Below the pieces are notes generated by a model. The model was not told the DNA's origin. It was given only the letters and a program-made list of their open reading frames with translations, and searched no databases. This document shows positions 10,440 to 21,111 of a stretch of DNA of 64,000 nt, piece by piece. A program made the position numbers and the translations under genes. Numbering within the stretch: position 1 is the stretch's first letter; each line of letters begins with the position of its first letter. This DNA is from Bolinopsis microptera (taxonomy: Eukaryota > Ctenophora > Tentaculata > Lobata > Bolinopsidae): contig NC_087073.1 of assembly GCF_026151205.1 (NCBI RefSeq), forward strand, positions 1,942,501 to 2,006,500, read 5' to 3'.

Positions 10440-13380
10440 TTTATGTGAGTTACTAAAATGACCATATATCTTTTCTCATACATATAACCACTGCACTCCA
10501 ACCAAAAACATTACTTACACCATACTCCACAAATGATATATATATATATACACAAACACACTAGTACCGAGCAATCACACTGTAAAACATGCTCACGATA
10601 CACTCAAAACTGGAAATATTCAACGGCTTGTATATGAAACTTACACTTACACTCAGTGTACACCCAGTGTTAACTAGTATTACACACTGGTAAACTCTAC
10701 GTAACGCGCGAAAATAATAATTCTATGGAGTTTTCATTGTCACATTTCACGTCGACGGGATTAAACGCGCGCGCGCGTAACATCTTATCTTACTGCTATC
10801 TCAACGAATAAACACACAACGACTTTGACAATTGACCGACGACTTAACGATTGTGAGTTATGACGGACTTAACTGTATGGGTCAACTACTAAAACTGCAT
10901 TGTATACTATCTTAATCATTATACTGGACATGAGATGACGAAGTATCTTGAGCAGCACTTTATACCTCCACTTAGAACTTGATTAGTCACGAACAATAGA
11001 ATCATTATAAATCAATACAATAAAACATCTTGATCAATAAATGCCTAGCAGCACCAGACAGCAGCCGTGTACCTTTTTCGACTCCACGGAGTCCCTGATG
11101 GACTTTTGTTTACTTTTGTTAATAATTTGACCGCAACCTTTCTTTCTCGAAACACAAATCCTACTGTACTTCATTACAGTATTAAGATAATATAATATAA
11201 AGCAAATCATGTGAATATATGACTACGAAATAGATCTATAGACTTGTCCATAATATTTAATACCGTATTGATGGTTTTGAATTTTGTATATTGAATTTTA
11301 ATGTGAAGCGTTTACTCTTCCCCCTCGGCAATTAATTAGAAAGTTAGATTAATGACAATAATTGCCAAATGACGTAGTAGATATAGATGTTCAATGTTGT
11401 AGAGTGATTTCAAGAGTAGTGGTCCACAGGGGCCCGAAAAAGCCGTACAGGCACTTGGGTCCTTATCCTTGTCACTAGTCCCAATTGGATTCACTTTGCA
11501 CAAAAAATGAACGTTTACAATTTAGACGTACACATTGGCACGATATTTATTAGAAAGCAAACAGTATAAAATAATACGTGCGTGCGCGGCTTGAGCTGCG
11601 CCGCATAACAATTTATGCGTTTAGGGGCTGGAGTACGCGTGTTTACAGATTAATGAATTGTTGCATTGTAAATATTTAAAGTTGACGATATATTATGATT
11701 TAATAGTAAATTTTTCAAAGCTGGCTTTGGACTTAGGTAAAATTATAATTTATTTATTTAAAAGAAAAAACCACGGATAGTTTTTAATTTACATAGTCGT
11801 ATAACTATAATCAAGTTAATCCTGTTTTCAAGAATGCGCGGCTTTGGCGGCCAGTTATTGACTTGTACATAAAATTGAATTTTAAATAGAAATGTGAATG
11901 TATTAAAATTTAAAACTTTCAAAACGGAGGCTTATAAATATTATTATATTATGATTGTAAAATAAAGGATAAAATTTTAAATTTGTTTCACTAAAAATTT
12001 GTTTCACTTTCTCTGTGATGTAGTCTTCTAGATGGTTTTCCACGTGCTTTATATCAGGAACCAGGTTGATTCTAATCTATTTAAAGAGTGACAACCATAC
12101 TACACATTGAATTAGGATTCCTTTAAATATCAAATTGATTTATTGTAAACTTGTTTACTCTGTAATAAATGGCATAAAATTGAATTTTTGTTTAACTGAA
12201 TTTTTTGTTTAACTGATTGAACTGACACTTTCTACTTGAATTGGGGCCCTCCTAGGGGGTTGTGGTGGTTGTGGGAGATCGTAGTCGTTCATTTGAGGAG
12301 GAGGAGGACGGTTAGGAGTGTTCTTTAAGGATGCTATGTTTTGGGTCAGCTCTGTCAGCTGATGTTGTATTGATGCAACACTTGATGCTACACTCGACTG
12401 TCACGTGACAAAATCGCTGTGATTTCATTGGTTAACCTGATAACGCGCCGCAGATCTCTATGAACACAAATCATTCATCGCACGTGCAGTAAACTCAAAT
12501 TAAGCCCTAATTTGTTACCGAAATTTGGCAACTATCAACATCATGGCTACTACAAAACCTAACCACAAAACCAGCTCTGAGCACTATTTCTAGGTTCTGA
12601 AACGACTAAATGATGCAAATTATAAATCCTCAGAACTCCCACTCTACATTAAAAACACTTTCCAACTACAAAACCAGCTCTGAGCACTATTTCTATAGCT
12701 TTTGAAACGACTAGAGAATCGACTGTAGAGTGATTTAGCGCGACCGAGACCGACACGAGAACATAGATTTGGTGTTTGGGTGCCCTCTGGGGATGCATTT
12801 TGGTAAAATCAACTCGACACTGTTCATGCAATGAAACTTCACCTAACCATTCTGACTGATTACTGATGATAAGGGCCCAAATAGGGCATTGGGCAACCAC
12901 TAAAACCTGGTTTTTGAAACTTTCTCATGACCATGTCGCAGAAATATCGATTCAGGGTGTTACATAAGAGGATATTAGACCACATCAAATGATTTTTGGG
13001 ATGATCTGATGACTCTTGATAGTGTTATGATGAGAAAAGGTTTTTAAAGGTTCACCGCAAATGCTCTCGACCGGATCCAATCGTTTTGAAAGGTGGCAAG
13101 GTAACTCGGACATCATTAGATTTGCCTTCTTATTTGATGCTATCATATGCAGAATAAAAATTCATTTCCTTTGTTCTTGTCATCATGACGTCATCAGATT
13201 CTGTCAATATTTCAGTAATCAGTCAGGATGGTTATCGTGTCGGTTTATCTTGTTCCATCTTTAAAAATACGTCTGCAACATGCGCTTATCCACTAGTTAG
13301 TAACGCGCGAAAACTTAATTATATTAAAGGTGACAAGCGCGCACGTGCGTGCACCTTCTCGTACACACGCCATGTTTGAG
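10440..13380. other. Gene-free stretch, probably repeats and LINE 3' flank
   Basis: No coding region is supported. Visible details are a (TA)n run near 10540, a GCGCGCGCG island at 10765-10777, and a partial direct duplication around the phrase ACAAAACCAGCTCTGAGCAC (about 12569 and 12667). A phrase ending GACTGTCACGTGAC at about 12395 recurs from 4130. These look like eroded small mobile elements. The open frames at 12649-13379 lack any supporting feature. Confidence 0.4.
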
Positions 13381-13446
13381 AAGGGGCCTTACAAAAAATA
13401 TATGTTTTAAGCATATATTTTCTTCGTGTAGTGAGGCCCCTTTTCG
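13381..13446. repeat. Short hairpin element
   Basis: The arms AAGGGGCCTTACA (13381) and GTAGTGAGGCCCCTTTTC (near 13427-13446) are inverted, with an inner pair AAAATATATG / GCATATATTTT around a TTTTAA loop. It is a likely small palindromic mobile repeat or a structured remnant; no function is assigned. Confidence 0.45.
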
Positions 13447-13564
13447 TACACCGTAGGCTTGTCCTCGCGCGCGCGACATTCAAGAAAACAACAAATTGTC
13501 AAGAAAACAACAAATTTTTTATTTAAATCGATTAAGTAAAATACAATTTTAAGTAAAATACAAT

Positions 13565-13800
13565 TTTTATTTTCCACAGAAGAATCAATTGACAGATGTT
13601 ACTCGTCTAAATTTCTTCGAAGTAGCGCGCGCCGCTTTCTTCTGGCAAGTGCTACGAAGTAGCGCGCGCCGGGTCAGACCATTAACAATGGTCAAAAGAA
13701 TCAATACATATTGAATTATAAATATCCGATAATTCCATTAATAATCATTAAAAGTTGCTTTGTCATTTGTAAAATCAAAAACGAAAAGCCGTACGCTGAA
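13565..13800. repeat. Dispersed repeat, inverted copy of 3860-4081, carrying a nested MITE
   Basis: The sequence from ATTTTCCACAGAAGAATCAA through AAAGCCGTACGCTGAA is the reverse complement of one unit at 3860-4081, apart from the interruption at 13589-13695. Confidence 0.75.
13589..13695. mobile_element. 107-bp MITE with ~9-bp target duplication
   Basis: The insert begins TTGACAGATG and ends ATGGTCAA, so the termini TTGAC/GTCAA are inverted. It is flanked on both sides by AAGAATCAA (13580-13588 and 13696-13704). The related unfilled copies at 3940-4081 (read inverted) have a single AAGAATCAA at the same place. It contains GCGCGCGCC boxes. A relative lies inverted at about 36405-36500. The duplication length of 8-9 bp would suit a hAT-like transposase, but no transposase is present. 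Confidence 0.75.
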
Positions 13801-13871
13801 CGCGCGCGGCATTTTTTCTGCAGCTGCCTAGCTTGTGGCCGATAACATCAAAGCCGCCGCGCGCGCCTAGT

Positions 13872-14470
13872 GCTGGAGTGCATTCTCATTGACAATTAAA
13901 CTTGGTCAAAGATTGTATCACGTTGCGACCCCCACGGTCGTTTCACTATGTATCGTCCTGACGATACAGGGGGAGCCGCGCACTCCGTGCGCGGCGGGTC
14001 ATACAACGTATGACAAGTCAAAGATATTTATATACAATTCCTAAATTAAATCAATTGCAATAATCATGTTAATTTGAGTATTCAACACTACTCGACATCA
14101 AATATTTGCCGGCCCATCGACAATTCAGTCGCCGAAACAAAAATCAAATGTTTGCTTTTTCGAAATCTGAAATCTGATATCTGAAATCTGAAATTTGAAA
14201 TCTATAAAATCTGAAATCTGAAATCTGAAATCTAGATCAGCAGCTGCCAGCAGTACTTGTAGTTGTATTATAATATGGCCTGTCGTGATATCATGGATCG
14301 CTTAAGTTCCACGTACGAGGATCTGGTAGTCCTCATAATTCTGCGGCCTCTTTGTATCGCCATCTTGCACAACTCCTTAAGAATCTTAAGTGCTGGGAAT
14401 GTGAAAATGTGCAGCTTTCTAGACATTTATAGAATTAACGAGGTGTCGTACGTCACCTCAATTAAGGGGA
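13872..14470 (+). repeat. Dispersed repeat, copy 1 of 3 (GAAATCT-rich family)
   Basis: This segment from GGAGTGCATTCTCATTGACA to CGTACGTCACCTCAATTAAG includes a (GAAATCT)n-like stretch at 14158-14232. It recurs at 21112-21585 and, shortened, at 22478-22710. It holds inverted motifs such as CTTAAGAATCTTAAG, so it is a probable non-autonomous DNA element. An open frame of 85 codons at 14263 lies wholly inside it and is not treated as a gene. Confidence 0.8.
13913..14016. mobile_element. 104-bp GC-hairpin MITE, 8-bp target duplication
   Basis: The element begins TTGTATCACGTTG and ends CAACGTATGACAA, with imperfect inverted termini. It is flanked by GTCAAAGA at 13905-13912 and 14017-14024. The sister repeat at 21142-21149 has a single GTCAAAGA and no insert. 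It contains internal hairpins (ATCGTCCTGACGAT; GCGCACTCCGTGCGC). A second copy lies at 35978-36372. Confidence 0.85.
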
Positions 14471-15665
14471 TTTTACTAATTCACTCGCCAGCGCGCTATC
14501 ACGTGTTTTTAATGCCGTGATTTCATTGGTCACCTCTATAACGCGCATTGTTTGTGACAGGACAGTTTTTTCAATTTCACGAAAAGAGCGATATTTGAAT
14601 TTCGCATTGGATAAGCGTCTAAATAAACCGCGTGGCGCGTGTCTGCGATAAATCTTTTCTTGTCAAATCGATATCTTCTCTTATTCGATACAAATTTTAA
14701 CTAGTGATTTTCTGATACTCCACGAACATCTATGAGTGTTGCTTCTGTTCCCGAAAGGTTGAGTTAAGCTTTCAATCCTTTGTTAATTTTTTTTGTTCAA
14801 TTTGTAAGGTTAAAACTCTTTCAGGTCCGATTAGTTTGGTGTCCAAAAGAACTCTAATTGTTCAAGGAGTTAAATTTATTCGGTGTGGGAAAACAGGTCA
14901 GTGCTAATTGCTGATCACCTGTCATTTGATTTGTCATGTCATAAAGTCATACGCTTCTTTTCCCTTTTGCATGGTTTTAATGCCAGCTTGATTACAATTG
15001 TCATCTGTCATCTGTCATTTCAATGAAACAAGAAATTTTCAATGAAACAAGAAATTTAATTTTAGCACATTTTTACAGAATAAAAAGATGTAAAACAATT
15101 CATAAAATATAATGCCCATTTGGTGTATGACTTTTTGTCCTTGACTGCTAGTTTGGTTTTGGAAGGACAGGTAACTAACGGGGCAAGGAATGCGCGTGCC
15201 TGGAAGCTTTTGCACACACCGAAACGCTAGTTCAGTTAAGTTTATAGAGACAAGGCTCAGATTAGGACTAGAAGAAAAATTGTAAGCAGACATTAGGGGT
15301 TCTGTTTATAGTTGTTATTATAGGTTGCAGTCTTGTTGTGACAAAAAGTCTACACTAAAACATTCTTTAGTTTATATTGTGTAGTTCAAGGATATAAAAT
15401 GCAGCTTAAAGTTGGATATTGGAGAGCTGGCGAAAGATTATGGCCTTTGTATCAATGGTTATAATAAGCTATAAATATCTTAAACTATAATACAGTGCTA
15501 ATTAAAAATTTCTTTAAACTTCATTCTCAAATTAGATTTTAAAAATTCAAAAGTAAATATACAATAATTTTATTAAAACTTTCTCACACATACTTTACTC
15601 ACAGGACAAGACTTGGAAAACAGTTGCCTAGGGTAATTTTAATTGAGATGTGTGTGACCAGCCAG

Positions 15666-18600
15666 TTATAATGTTTGGGAAATAAGGTTTGCGCAGTCAA
15701 AATCTTTGACAGTCCAATCAAGCAGGGCGTGATTATGTTGATTCGTTAATAGCGCACGTTTTAGCTTACCTCGCAAGCACATTACACTAGTAGTAAAGTC
15801 AGTCATTCTGAATTTTGGGGTTAAAATGTTAAAAATTTTGGTTGATCTAGTGTTGTGATTGTCAGGTGGGTCTGCCTGACAGATTAGAAGGCAGGGTTTC
15901 CTCGAGGAACATGTGTAACCCTCATGTAAGGATATTGGAGCACGGAATTTCATTATCTTGTAGAGCTCGAGGTAACTGTGGTATGTATAGAGATTTTGTA
16001 TAGCTAGAATATTATTATGCTTAAATATCGGTTTGGTGTGCTCTTTTATGAAAAATTTTTGGTCAAGATTCTGGTGTCCTATAGGCCTAGTACGTGCACA
16101 AGTCTTAAACTTATCAAGGTACGCCAGCCTGTCACCAAATAGTACTCTGAGACAGTACTTCTGAGCAGTAAATAATGAGCTTATACGTTGTTTCGCTGCC
16201 CCACCCCATACAGATATACAGTAGGAAAGATGTGATTCGAACAGGGTATAATATAATTGTTGGTGTAGAAATTCTGGAAGGGAGCAGCGAAGTCTACATA
16301 AAGTGGATGTGGAATGATTTAGAGTTCGTTTAAGTGCTTTGATGTGATCTTCCCATGATAGGTTCTCGTCAATTATAACACCCAGAAATTTTGCGGATGA
16401 AACCTTTTTGATTGGAAAGTTGTCTATAGTTAATACAACTTCAGGGTGTGATAAAGTCTCTAACTTAGAACCTGCCATGGTGGGTTTGAAGTGTATGTAG
16501 CAGCACTTGGACATGTTTATATGTAACTTATTCGCTCTCATATAAGACTTTAATGATGACAAAAGCTCATTTCCTCGTTCATATGCCTCACGTTTTGTTT
16601 TGCCGACAACAAATATATTGGTATCATCAGCAAAGGTAACAAATGATCCTAGTTTAGAACTGTTTGTGATGTCGTTCATATAAAGAAGAAATAGGAGAGG
16701 TCCAAGAATTGAACCCTGTGGGACACCAAATTGAATAGATAGGGTATCTGATTTTTCTCCTACAACTTCGGTGTATTGTTGCCTGTTTGTCAAGTAGCTT
16801 TTTATGAGGTTATTTGCAACTCCTCTCACTCCACATCCCTCTAGTTTTATAAGAAGTGTTGAATGGTCGATAGTGTCAAAAGCTTTGCTTAGGTCAATGA
16901 ATATTCCTAAAACATGATTCTTAAGTTTAAGAGATTTCGTAATCAAATTTACAGAGTAATTGACTGCATGAGATGTAGAGTGAGATTTCCTAAATCCAAA
17001 CTGCGTCTTCGATATAACTCCCTGGGAGCTAACAAATCCGTATATTCTAGAATATATGAGCTTTTCAAAGATCTTACCGAAGACGGACAGTGTGGAGATA
17101 GGACGGTAGTTCTCAATTTCTTCTGGGTTACCTTTCTTATATACAGGTGTTATTTTACCAGTTTTCAGGACATCAGGAAATATACCTTTGGTCATAAGGA
17201 TATTGAAGTAATTCGATAATACAGGTGCGATTACATGAGATGACTTTTTTACTACACTTATGGGAATGTCACTGGCTTTACCATTTTCGAACTCGCTTAT
17301 GATTTTCAATATTTCGTTTGAGGAGCAATCTTCTAGCCTAATATTTTTTTCATTTCTTGGGTTCAGGAAGTCATAGAAAGTTTTCATGGGTAATATAGGC
17401 AGGCCATCAGATAGATTGTGCAGTGTCTCATTCAGCTTTGGTGCAATAGAGACAAACCAAGCATTGAATCCATTAGCAATTGCTCTTCTGTCAACTATTC
17501 TTTGGTTATCAATGATAAATGGGGGCTTGGTTTGCCTCTTCTTTTTGCCCCTGAGTTCGTTAATAATTTGCCAGGTTTTCTTGCTGTTTTCACAGTTGTT
17601 TAGGATTTCGTTACAGTAATGCCAACGTTTGGCAGCTTTAATGATAGCTTTGAGCATCCTACGATAATCACTAAATACTTGGTAGAGCAAGAAATTACCA
17701 CCAGGGTTCTTATTAGTAACGGTGTCAGACCACTCCTTACGCAGTTCATGCTTTCTTTCTACAGACTGGATGATACTGTCTGTAATCCATGGGTTAAGTT
17801 TGGGAGTTCTTTTTGTCACTTTTGGTACCTCCAGTTTGCAGTGTTTGTCAAGTGTCTGGTCAAAACATGCCGTGAACTCATCAAATTTTGTTGAAGGAGT
17901 GAGCTGGTTTACCGTCACCTCAAGTTCAGATACAAAGCTTTTTAATTTGGAACTTGAGTAATCATAATAGCGGACATGTTTCTGAGGCTCTGTATTGCGA
18001 GGGGTATCTACTGAAGTGAAGGTAAATATAGGGGCATGCTCACCAAGCCGTTCTTCAATAACACCCGATAAGACTATATTCTCAATTTTATTTGTTAAAA
18101 TGTTATCGATGCAGGAACTTTTACAGTTTTGACGAAAATGTGTTGCAATGGAGATAGTCGGGTAAAAGCCGTTCCTGTATAAAGTATCCTCAAAGAGCTG
18201 GGAACTGGTAGAAATATTAAGTATGTTTGAGTTAAAGTCTCCCAACAAATTTACAGTTTTCCCATTTAGCTGCTTTGCAAGTAATTCAAGGGTTTCACAA
18301 AAGCTTTCAAAGCAACCATTAGGGGGTCGGTAGATGACTCCATGAACATTTTTGCAGCCTGCGCTATCTGTGGTTTCAACAAAGAGGCTCTCAATATTTG
18401 TAGTACAGTGTGATACGTTTTCTAAGACCACAGTGTTTAAATGGTCAGATACATAGAGTGCAACACCTGTGCCTTTTTTCTTACCTGCCAATGTTTCTTG
18501 ATAGAATCCTGTGTATGCTGGAATTTGGTACAGACCCTGCTGTGCAGGATCAGTGTTGGTTTCAGCAAGACCAATCATATCAAACGAGTGCCCTATACTT

Positions 18601-19031
18601 TTGAGTTCAATTAGGAAGCTATCAAAGTTAGATGCGTTTCCATCTATATTGTAGAATAAAGTTGATAACATAGATTTTTTAGAGGAATTGAGCTGCTTGA
18701 TTGCATTTAAGAACTCGAGTTTAGAGTAGCGACGGCAACTTTCAAGTACATGGGCATATGATGCAATTAAGGCATCCTCCTGGTTTCTATTATCATAGAA
18801 TCTATCAGAATCAATAGATTCCTCATCAGATGGAAATGGGCAGTACCGTTCTTCTGCAGAACTGGCACACTCGCAGCACATCCATAGTCCATTTTTGCAT
18901 GAATATTTAGCTGATTTGAAACACTTAGTATGAATGGCATTATTACAGTTTTCACACTCTAGTAAAGGTTGTCCGATGTTAATAGATCTACTGCATGGCT
19001 CACACACATCTTTAATAATTTTCATAATCAT
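15666..19031 (-). CDS. LINE B ORF2 protein: PHD finger - APE endonuclease - reverse transcriptase
   Basis: This 1121-residue protein is collinear with LINE A ORF2 but strongly diverged, while all catalytic motifs are kept. It has a PHD-like finger at residues 10-55 (CEPC, CENC, HTKC, CCEC). The endonuclease has FYNIDGNASNFD, AETNT, KGTGVALYVSD, YRPPNG, GDFN and EHAPIF. Reverse transcriptase has NYRPISTL, FIDLSKAFDT, GVPQGSILGP and FADD near residue 800 (about 16630). A conserved KTCARTRP segment lies near the C terminus. The frame is unbroken. It starts five bases after the ORF1 stop (TAG-TAAAA-ATG), unlike the overlapping arrangement in LINE A. Confidence 0.93.
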   Translation of the reverse strand: MIMKIIKDVCEPCSRSINIGQPLLECENCNNAIHTKCFKSAKYSCKNGLWMCCECASSAEERYCPFPSDEESIDSDRFYDNRNQEDALIASYAHVLESCRRYSKLEFLNAIKQLNSSKKSMLSTLFYNIDGNASNFDSFLIELKSIGHSFDMIGLAETNTDPAQQGLYQIPAYTGFYQETLAGKKKGTGVALYVSDHLNTVVLENVSHCTTNIESLFVETTDSAGCKNVHGVIYRPPNGCFESFCETLELLAKQLNGKTVNLLGDFNSNILNISTSSQLFEDTLYRNGFYPTISIATHFRQNCKSSCIDNILTNKIENIVLSGVIEERLGEHAPIFTFTSVDTPRNTEPQKHVRYYDYSSSKLKSFVSELEVTVNQLTPSTKFDEFTACFDQTLDKHCKLEVPKVTKRTPKLNPWITDSIIQSVERKHELRKEWSDTVTNKNPGGNFLLYQVFSDYRRMLKAIIKAAKRWHYCNEILNNCENSKKTWQIINELRGKKKRQTKPPFIIDNQRIVDRRAIANGFNAWFVSIAPKLNETLHNLSDGLPILPMKTFYDFLNPRNEKNIRLEDCSSNEILKIISEFENGKASDIPISVVKKSSHVIAPVLSNYFNILMTKGIFPDVLKTGKITPVYKKGNPEEIENYRPISTLSVFGKIFEKLIYSRIYGFVSSQGVISKTQFGFRKSHSTSHAVNYSVNLITKSLKLKNHVLGIFIDLSKAFDTIDHSTLLIKLEGCGVRGVANNLIKSYLTNRQQYTEVVGEKSDTLSIQFGVPQGSILGPLLFLLYMNDITNSSKLGSFVTFADDTNIFVVGKTKREAYERGNELLSSLKSYMRANKLHINMSKCCYIHFKPTMAGSKLETLSHPEVVLTIDNFPIKKVSSAKFLGVIIDENLSWEDHIKALKRTLNHSTSTLCRLRCSLPEFLHQQLYYTLFESHLSYCISVWGGAAKQRISSLFTAQKYCLRVLFGDRLAYLDKFKTCARTRPIGHQNLDQKFFIKEHTKPIFKHNNILAIQNLYTYHSYLELYKIMKFRAPISLHEGYTCSSRKPCLLICQADPPDNHNTRSTKIFNILTPKFRMTDFTTSVMCLRGKLKRALLTNQHNHALLDWTVKDFDCANLISQTL

Positions 19032-19036
19032 TTTTA

Positions 19037-20440
19037 CTAAGTGGGGTTGTTAGACCCCACTGACTGGTTGTGTTTTCCACGTCTTGTCCGTTCTTGCCTC
19101 TCTCTCACATACACCCAATGCTTCACACACCTCACAAATTTGGTAATACCATAAACTCCTAAGTGAATATCATCACCACCTCTGGTCAGGTTGGTGGCAA
19201 GGAGTCCCTTACTATCTAAAAAGTGTCCAACTCCAAGGTGCCACACACTCTGGTTAAAGTTGGCACTCAACATTTCTCCAACAAGCCGATTGAAGGTCAT
19301 GATATTCTCGTTCATTTGAGGTAGCCTGGTTGGAAGGACTGCTGCGACAAAAACTTTGATTCTAGGGGAGAGCTTTTTTATCTGTTGGATTTTCATGTGG
19401 AGAATGTCAACCAGCTGATGGATTGAATTTTCTCCTCTAAGGCTGTCTGCTCGGAGGTCATTTGTGCCACAAACAAGAACAGCGTTGCTGTATCCGATAC
19501 AGTGACAAGGGTCAATCAAACTAACTTTGCTTGCCTTAACTCTTTCACCCGGGAATGATTGACCCATCGTTCCAGCACCACTACCAAACTTTAGTGTTTT
19601 GGTGTTCGAATCTCCAAGTATGATGGTGCTTCTCCTAAATTGTTTGTCAATTGCTCTGAGGGTAATGGAATACCGGCCCATAGACGGGTTTATCGGAGTC
19701 TGTTGGGTGGGTTTAATCCCGTGTTTGAACCATGCCTGTGAGAAACGTGTCATGGTGTAGACTGAGTTCGATTCTAGGGACATTTCAGTATTTTTTGTAG
19801 GTGATTGTCCTTCATGGATGGGCATAAAACTTATTTTTCTAACTTCTCCTATGGAAATTGTTGCTATATCAGAGCCAGCAAGAATCTCTGGCTCGTCGTC
19901 ACAGTGGAAGGGTAACATACTTTCCTCTGTACCACTTGGAGGGAAGTAGTTTATAAGTACAGAGTTAGGCTTGTGCGTGAGTTTGCACTGAGAAGTGACT
20001 CTATCAATGGCCGCTGATAATACTGGTGGGATGGCTGGTGAGGACGGGGGATTTGAGTCTCCAGAATAAGTGTAGCTTTCGCCGTATTTGAGGACTGACC
20101 TTCCATTCATCTGGTTAAACTTACCAGATTCTTTCAACTCAGTGAGAAATCTGGATACCTCGTCAAGCAGTTCTTCATCCAAGATGTCTACTTGGTAGTC
20201 CTTTAATGGCACCCTTACACATTTAGGGAGAGCTACTGATGGTTTACTCTCTTGTATAACTGCTGCAGCATAGGCAGAGGTGGGATGATTCCTAGATTTC
20301 TGGAAGGAGTGGATCTCTCCACTCAGTTGCGAAAGTCTTGCTTCCAGCGATGAAATCTCCACGGTAGGCATGCTGTAAGATACAGCACTTGAGATGGCAT
20401 CAGATACAGCTTGGATGTTCTTACTGACTTGATTTTTCAT
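19037..20440 (-). CDS. LINE B ORF1 protein, N-terminally truncated: coiled coil - AlkB-like - SGNH esterase
   Basis: This 467-residue protein is read from the ATG at 20440. The frame is open about 18 codons further, but only to a TAA and without another ATG, and that part lies outside the inferred element. Residues 1-50 are helical. An AlkB-like domain covers about 80-264 with NSVLINYFPPSG, H179 and D181 (FHCDDE), H240 (WFKHGI) and R256/R262 (GRYSITLR). The SGNH esterase spans about 272-440 with GDSN (276-279), GTND (325-328) and D423/H426 in DDIHL. A basic tail follows. The PHD finger found in LINE A ORF1 is absent, most simply because the insertion is 5'-truncated. The active-site residues of both enzymes are intact. 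Confidence 0.9.
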   Translation of the reverse strand: MKNQVSKNIQAVSDAISSAVSYSMPTVEISSLEARLSQLSGEIHSFQKSRNHPTSAYAAAVIQESKPSVALPKCVRVPLKDYQVDILDEELLDEVSRFLTELKESGKFNQMNGRSVLKYGESYTYSGDSNPPSSPAIPPVLSAAIDRVTSQCKLTHKPNSVLINYFPPSGTEESMLPFHCDDEPEILAGSDIATISIGEVRKISFMPIHEGQSPTKNTEMSLESNSVYTMTRFSQAWFKHGIKPTQQTPINPSMGRYSITLRAIDKQFRRSTIILGDSNTKTLKFGSGAGTMGQSFPGERVKASKVSLIDPCHCIGYSNAVLVCGTNDLRADSLRGENSIHQLVDILHMKIQQIKKLSPRIKVFVAAVLPTRLPQMNENIMTFNRLVGEMLSANFNQSVWHLGVGHFLDSKGLLATNLTRGGDDIHLGVYGITKFVRCVKHWVYVRERQERTRRGKHNQSVGSNNPT

Positions 20441-20499
20441 TAAGTCATACGCTTCTTTCACTTTATCTATACATGTATATCCAAGCAAGCAAAATTAAT

Positions 20500-20681
20500 G
20501 ATTTATAAACTTTTCTCTGTGGCACTTTTCGATGCATGGTACTGTTCATCTCGTTTGCAAGTATTATATGTGTATGTTTGTAGTGGCTTTAATGTCAGAA
20601 GAACACATATATTAACCTTGAAAGCTTGAAGCAAGCAAGATTATTCAGGAGGCTACTATTTAATTAATTGGCCCCTTAAAT
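20500..20681. other. Flank of LINE B, nothing recognised
   Basis: This is an AT-rich stretch between the LINE B 5' edge and the tandem array. I see no feature. Confidence 0.4.
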
Positions 20682-21045
20682 GGGGACAATTAGATTTAGA
20701 TATCATTAAGTAAACAGTACATCTAGTATTCTAGTTCCTTTTATTAAACAATTCAATAATTTCCAGTAGATAGGGACAATTAGATTAAAGATCATTAAGT
20801 AATCAGTACATCTAGTTCCTTCTATTTAATAGTTTAATGATTTCCAGTAGATGGGGACAACTAGATTTAGAGATCAGTCCATCTAGTTCCTTTTATTTAA
20901 TAGTTTAATCATTCCTACTAGATAGGGACAATTAGATTTAGAGATCATTATAAGTAATCAGTACATCTAGTTCCTTCTATTTAATAATTAAATGATTTCC
21001 AGTAGATAGGGACAATTAGATTTAAAGATCATTAAGTAATCACTA
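20682..21045. repeat. Tandem repeat, ~5 units of 70-90 bp
   Basis: Units begin GGGGACAATTAGATTTA or GGGACAATTAGATTTA near 20684, 20774, 20856, 20926 and 21008. Each runs through ATCATTAAGTAATCAGTACATC, TAGTTCCTT and TTTCCAGTAGAT. Unit lengths vary by small deletions. Confidence 0.85.
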
Positions 21046-21111
21046 CATCTAAATATCGCTCTTTTCGTGAAATTGATGGCGAGTGAATTAGTAGCGCGTG
21101 AATTAGTAGCT

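Larger units (their letters stand above)
4870..10500 (+). mobile_element. LINE A: apparently intact non-LTR retrotransposon (CR1/L2-like architecture)
   Basis: This two-ORF non-LTR retrotransposon has PHD, coiled-coil, AlkB and SGNH-esterase modules in ORF1, and PHD, APE endonuclease and reverse transcriptase in ORF2, both without stops. The esterase-bearing ORF1 is typical of CR1/L2-group LINEs. I assign the clade from this layout only. I could not locate the exact ends or a target-site duplication: the 5' edge is somewhere after 4866, and the 3' edge is after 10439, perhaps near the TA repeat at 10540. There is no clear poly(A) tail. Confidence 0.8.
14961..20441 (-). mobile_element. LINE B: 5'-truncated relative of LINE A
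   Basis: This is the same two-ORF architecture as LINE A on the opposite strand, with diverged sequence. The 17-base phrase AAGTCATACGCTTCTTT occurs at 14944-14960 and again at 20442-20458, exactly where ORF1 homology begins. I read it as a target-site duplication, giving the limits used here. That implies a 3' untranslated part of about 700 bp. It ends in short repeats: a doubled CAATGAAACAAGAAATTT phrase and TGTCATC units near 14998-15020. Confidence 0.65.

Noticed and set aside
14263-14520. 85-codon ORF
   Set aside because: Lies within the dispersed GAAATCT-family repeat present three times, and the frame is broken in the other copies.
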